NCBI RefSeq assembly: GCF_022549785.1
Contig: NZ_JAKZGO010000004.1
Span: forward strand, 173,603-237,602
DNA from: Belliella alkalica
Lineage (GTDB): Bacteria; Bacteroidota; Bacteroidia; Cytophagales; Cyclobacteriaceae
Length of the DNA: 64,000 nucleotides
Reading direction: 5' to 3'
Every line of letters begins with the position of its first letter. Within the stretch, counting starts at the first letter, position 1. The notes beneath the pieces were generated by a model, which was given only the letters and a program-made list of their open reading frames with translations, was not told the DNA's origin and did not search any database. A program made the translations under genes and the position numbers. Shown here one piece after another: positions 63,620 to 64,000 of this stretch.

Positions 63620-63635
63620 GTAAGTGATCCAATGA

Positions 63636-63848
63636 TACAAAATCCAAAAACCATACAAATCATTTGATGGACAATCAACTTATATCCTATCACTTCAAGG
63701 TAAAAAAGATGCATTCATTTTCATCGCTGATCGTTGGCAGCCTCAGGATTTGAGAAATAGTCCATACATATGGCTTCCATTGAAGTTCGATTCTGGTGAA
63801 CCTATCGTCCAATGGAGAGATTCTTGGGATTTGTCTCTATTCGATTGA
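63636..63848 (+). pseudogene. C-terminal remnant of a GH43-type enzyme
   Basis: The plus strand encodes about 70 codons ending in a stop: SFDGQSTYILSLQGKKDAFIFIADRW, then NSPYIWLPLKFDS and WRDSWDLSLFD. This resembles the C-terminal domain of GH43 exo-galactanase-like proteins. There is no start codon and a stop just upstream, and the frame differs from the complete GH43 gene that ends 17 bp earlier. So it is the leftover tail of a separate, deleted gene. The last 150 bp of the window hold no supported gene. Confidence 0.65.
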
Positions 63849-64000
63849 TTTGTGTTCATGTAGTCTCTTTTATTTATGATTATAGACAAAATAGAACTAT
63901 TTGACCACCTTATAAAACCAATATGTCACCCTTCAAAAACTGTGGTGGCTGTAACTTAGTGATCAAATTCTGAAGTCAAAATTCACTTAACAACAAGTGT

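Noticed and set aside
63876-63959. Short frame near the right edge (MIIDKIELFD..., stop after 27 codons) resembling an enolase-superfamily start
   Set aside because: Only a few residues fit and stops follow quickly; could be decayed coding DNA but unsupported.

Overview
The window looks like chromosomal DNA from a Bacteroidota bacterium, probably Cytophagales (Cyclobacteriaceae-like). The evidence is two SusC/SusD pairs, a GldJ/GldK-type lipoprotein, LytS/LytTR signalling, many short lipoprotein signal peptides, low GC and Bacteroidota-style promoters. The genus is an inference. I saw no rRNA, tRNA, CRISPR array, intact insertion sequence or prophage.

Layout. 1-1.75 kb: 5' part of a SNF2 helicase gene that runs off the left edge. 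1.9-3.1 kb: a small lipoprotein and two small unknown ORFs. 3.1-6.1 kb: a restriction cassette, with a C-protein-like XRE regulator behind a palindromic C-box, then McrB-like and McrC-like genes. 6.2-11.6 kb: a LytS/LytTR two-component system, a CPBP protease, an ABC ATPase with a small membrane partner, and secreted proteins of unknown function. 12.2-22.5 kb: housekeeping genes (S9 peptidase, GldJ/GldK, Mfd, a COX3-like protein, HflK/HflC). 22.5-24.2 kb: seven tandem ~240-bp repeat units, each with a GC-rich hairpin. 24.2-34.4 kb: an SRPBCC-like protein, a Fur regulator, an aspartyl protease with a PDZ domain, a large multi-PAS histidine kinase, a LemA-TPM-TPM operon, and a flotillin/NfeD pair.

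35-63.9 kb is one large polysaccharide utilisation locus (PUL). It holds a KduD-like dehydrogenase, GH115, a double-domain CE12 esterase, SusC/SusD pair 1, GH105, CE12, GH51, a membrane-anchored winged-helix regulator, SusC/SusD pair 2, a DUF2264 (possibly GH154) protein, a BNR_4 propeller protein, GH88 and a two-domain GH43, then the remnant of a further GH43-type gene. The enzyme set suggests an acetylated, arabinose- and glucuronate-decorated plant polymer (rhamnogalacturonan or arabinogalactan-protein type). GH88 and GH105 remove 4,5-unsaturated uronic acids, and a KduD-type dehydrogenase would channel these into central metabolism. No classical polysaccharide lyase is present, so the BNR_4 protein is the best local candidate for generating the unsaturated ends.

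The least ordinary items are the C-box-controlled McrBC cassette with no methyltransferase in view, the higher-order hairpin repeat array, and the PUL regulator. That regulator is ToxR/CadC-like in architecture (cytoplasmic winged helix, one membrane segment, extracytoplasmic domain) and sits next to 11-12-bp-spaced GTTAAA direct repeats. It is not an HTCS, SusR or ECF-sigma type regulator.
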